NCBI GenBank assembly: GCA_964618405.1 | Contig: CAZUAY010000226.1 | Span: forward strand, 1 to 6,434 | Direction of reading: 5' to 3' | Length of the DNA stretch: 6,434 bases | Origin: JBBQIY01 sp964618405 | GTDB taxonomy: Bacteria; Verrucomicrobiota; Kiritimatiellia; RFP12; UBA3636 | Part shown: positions 5,018 through 6,434 of the stretch, piece by piece | Numbering within the stretch: the first letter of the stretch is position 1 | How the letters are laid out: each line of letters begins with the position of its first letter | Translations under genes and position numbers: made by a program | The notes under the pieces: generated by a model | Seen by the model: only the letters and a program-made list of their open reading frames with translations | Database searches by the model: none | Told to the model about the DNA's origin: nothing

Positions 5018-6434
5018 AGTAACGGGTGTCGATGTTGATCTGTAGATTCTTGGCACCATCCTTGAGCTGACGGAGGTTGATCTCCAGCATCTCGCGAACC
5101 GACCATGCCACGAAGCTGTAGCCAAAGAGCACAACATGATCTGGCGAGAATGCGCCTTCCGTATCGTACTTTTTGAACAACGCTGCCACGTCATCTTGTG
5201 TAAATCCCGGATCGATAAGATACAGGTGGCGACCGCACCAGTACGCCGTGTAGTCCTTCAGCTTCACCGCTTGCACATCCGCTGCAAAGCCATAACCATC
5301 CCGCACCAGCCACGTTTCCAACACCGTCTCTCGCCCGAAGGTATCGAGCACCGTAGCGTCTTCTATGATCCCTGTCGGATCAAAAGTCTCCAGCTTATCG
5401 AGCGTATTCTGCGACACCTCTTTCAGCGTATAATGCTTAAATCCCAGATCGCCCGCAAACAGCGGATTCTCTTCCCGAATCTTCTTCGCCGCCCGCTTGA
5501 TGCGCTCCTGCCCCATTTCATCAATGGTCTTGTAGCCTGCCTTGAAAGCTTCGCTGTTTCCTTTGCAAGCTTCAGCCCATTGAACCATAATGAAGCGACG
5601 ATCACCTTCGTCGGCCAAATTCGCCTCCATAACTGCATGAGCTGTCGTGGCCGAGCCTGAGAAAAAATCAACGACGATATCGTCTTGTTCTAGGAATGCT
5701 TGTGATAACAGTTCAAGAACCAACTTAACGGGTTTCGGAAAATCCATAACCCTAGCTTCGAATAGTGTCAGAATATCAGCAGTCCCGGCTCGGGTATAGA
5801 TGTTCGTCCCGATAAGTGAAGAATATCCAGTGGTTTGTAATACCATATCCGATAGAAATGCCTTCTTCCGAGGACGGCCAGTAGGCAATGGCGGCCAAAT
5901 GATTCGCTTTTCCCGAATCAATTTATCCATGCTCTCTCGACCATATCGCCACCCCATGTAGGGACATGCGTATTGCCTTCCTGTTTCCGGGTCAACAAGT
6001 TCGTAGTGAAGATTGGGGCGTTTATCGGCGGTCGCTAACCCTACCATATTCGCACTTGCCCAAGCACCTCGGGGATCATTGTCAGGATTCGTATAATCCT
6101 CCTGTTTACGAACTGCACCGCTTATTCCTCCGCCGTAAGCAAGAACATATTCGTGGTCGACAGAAACTCCCGTCACACTTCGGTTGTCCTTATTCTGGCG
6201 ACTCTTCCAAATGAACTCCGCAAGAAAACGTTCTTCTCCAAAAATCGAATCACAAAGCAATCTCAGTTGGGCAATTTCATTGTCATCGATCGAGATGAAA
6301 ATCACACCATCGTCCGAGAGCAATCCCTTCGCGAGTTGCAAACGCGGATACATAAAGGTCAGCCAGGCGGAATGTGAAGACGAACCTTTTGAAGTGAAGG
6401 AAAGGAGTTTCTTGGCCTGTTCCTCGTCGATGCC
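5016..6434 (-). CDS. mod: Type III restriction-modification system DNA methyltransferase subunit (Mod), 5' end beyond the window
   Basis: Modification and recognition subunit of a type III R-M system; by family it transfers a methyl group from S-adenosylmethionine to N6 of adenine on one strand of an asymmetric site. The frame is open to the window edge, so 472 residues are visible and the true start is outside; the in-frame ATG at 6353 is internal. In visible numbering, residues 24-55 hold the usual block SAWLTFMYPRL followed by DDGVIFISIDDNE. Residues about 65-230 form the likely target-recognition region, with YTNPDNDPRG and NLHYELVDPETGRQY. The SAM-binding motif I, DFFSGSATTAHA, is at 256-267. 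Motif I lying C-terminal to the recognition region fits a beta-class amino-methyltransferase, whose DPPY motif would be in the missing N-terminus. The C-terminal ~120 residues match the Mod domain expected to bind Res. The stop is 11 nt before res. GC drops upstream of motif I (see findings). Family assignment is strong; the target site cannot be predicted. Confidence 0.95.
   Translation of the reverse strand, partial: GIDEEQAKKLLSFTSKGSSSHSAWLTFMYPRLQLAKGLLSDDGVIFISIDDNEIAQLRLLCDSIFGEERFLAEFIWKSRQNKDNRSVTGVSVDHEYVLAYGGGISGAVRKQEDYTNPDNDPRGAWASANMVGLATADKRPNLHYELVDPETGRQYACPYMGWRYGRESMDKLIREKRIIWPPLPTGRPRKKAFLSDMVLQTTGYSSLIGTNIYTRAGTADILTLFEARVMDFPKPVKLVLELLSQAFLEQDDIVVDFFSGSATTAHAVMEANLADEGDRRFIMVQWAEACKGNSEAFKAGYKTIDEMGQERIKRAAKKIREENPLFAGDLGFKHYTLKEVSQNTLDKLETFDPTGIIEDATVLDTFGRETVLETWLVRDGYGFAADVQAVKLKDYTAYWCGRHLYLIDPGFTQDDVAALFKKYDTEGAFSPDHVVLFGYSFVAWSVREMLEINLRQLKDGAKNLQINIDTRY

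Noticed and set aside
5005..5106. N-terminal extension of Res to an ATG at 5106
   Set aside because: It would overlap the mod C-terminus by about 90 nt in another frame, is not family-like, and the 5004 start has a well-placed ribosome-binding site.
1..6434. A new multi-gene defence or metabolic system
   Set aside because: The mod-res pair is a complete-looking standard type III arrangement, and the third gene is a recognised hydrolase family separated from it by repeats; nothing in the window ties the three into a new system.

Overview
The window looks bacterial and comes from a non-specific accessory region, probably a metagenome-assembled or environmental genome. All three genes lie on the minus strand. 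No taxonomic marker is present. The dispersed palindromes (the CCGCACTCCAA/TTGGAGTGCGG hairpin and the CACAGGCA/CACAGACA twin palindromes), together with a secreted neutral-ceramidase-like protein, resemble what I remember from Verrucomicrobiota/Kiritimatiellota/Lentisphaerota-type genomes. That placement is tentative and from memory.

Reading in the direction of transcription (right to left): (1) 6434-5016, the 3' three quarters of a type III DNA methyltransferase gene (mod), cut by the window edge so that its start and DPPY motif are outside. (2) 5004-1918, the partner restriction subunit gene (res), 1028 aa. It has an N-terminal SF2 helicase/translocase (GTGKT, DEPH, GATFP, QEVGRGLR) and a C-terminal PD...ExK nuclease. 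Only 11 nt separate the two genes and the res ribosome-binding site overlaps the mod stop, so this is a classical mod-res operon. (3) About 2028-1576, a dense block of repeats: a hexanucleotide run, heptad arrays, a GC hairpin, and a 90-bp compound palindrome framed by long imperfect inverted arms. The res reading frame runs into this block, so its last ~36 residues are encoded by repeat-like DNA and its stop codon lies inside a heptad. (4) 1575-217, a 452-aa exported neutral/alkaline ceramidase-like hydrolase with a good Shine-Dalgarno and a possible promoter at the edge of the repeat block. (5) 216-1, non-coding DNA with a pair of opposed palindromes.

The mod and res products should form one complex. 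Mod recognises and methylates adenine in an asymmetric site, and Res adds ATP-driven translocation and cleavage of unmodified (for example phage) DNA. The ceramidase-like gene has no evident functional link to the R-M pair and is separated from it by the repeat block. I do not see a clearly new system here. The most unusual parts are the nested repeat block, its intrusion into the end of res, and a base-composition break inside mod.
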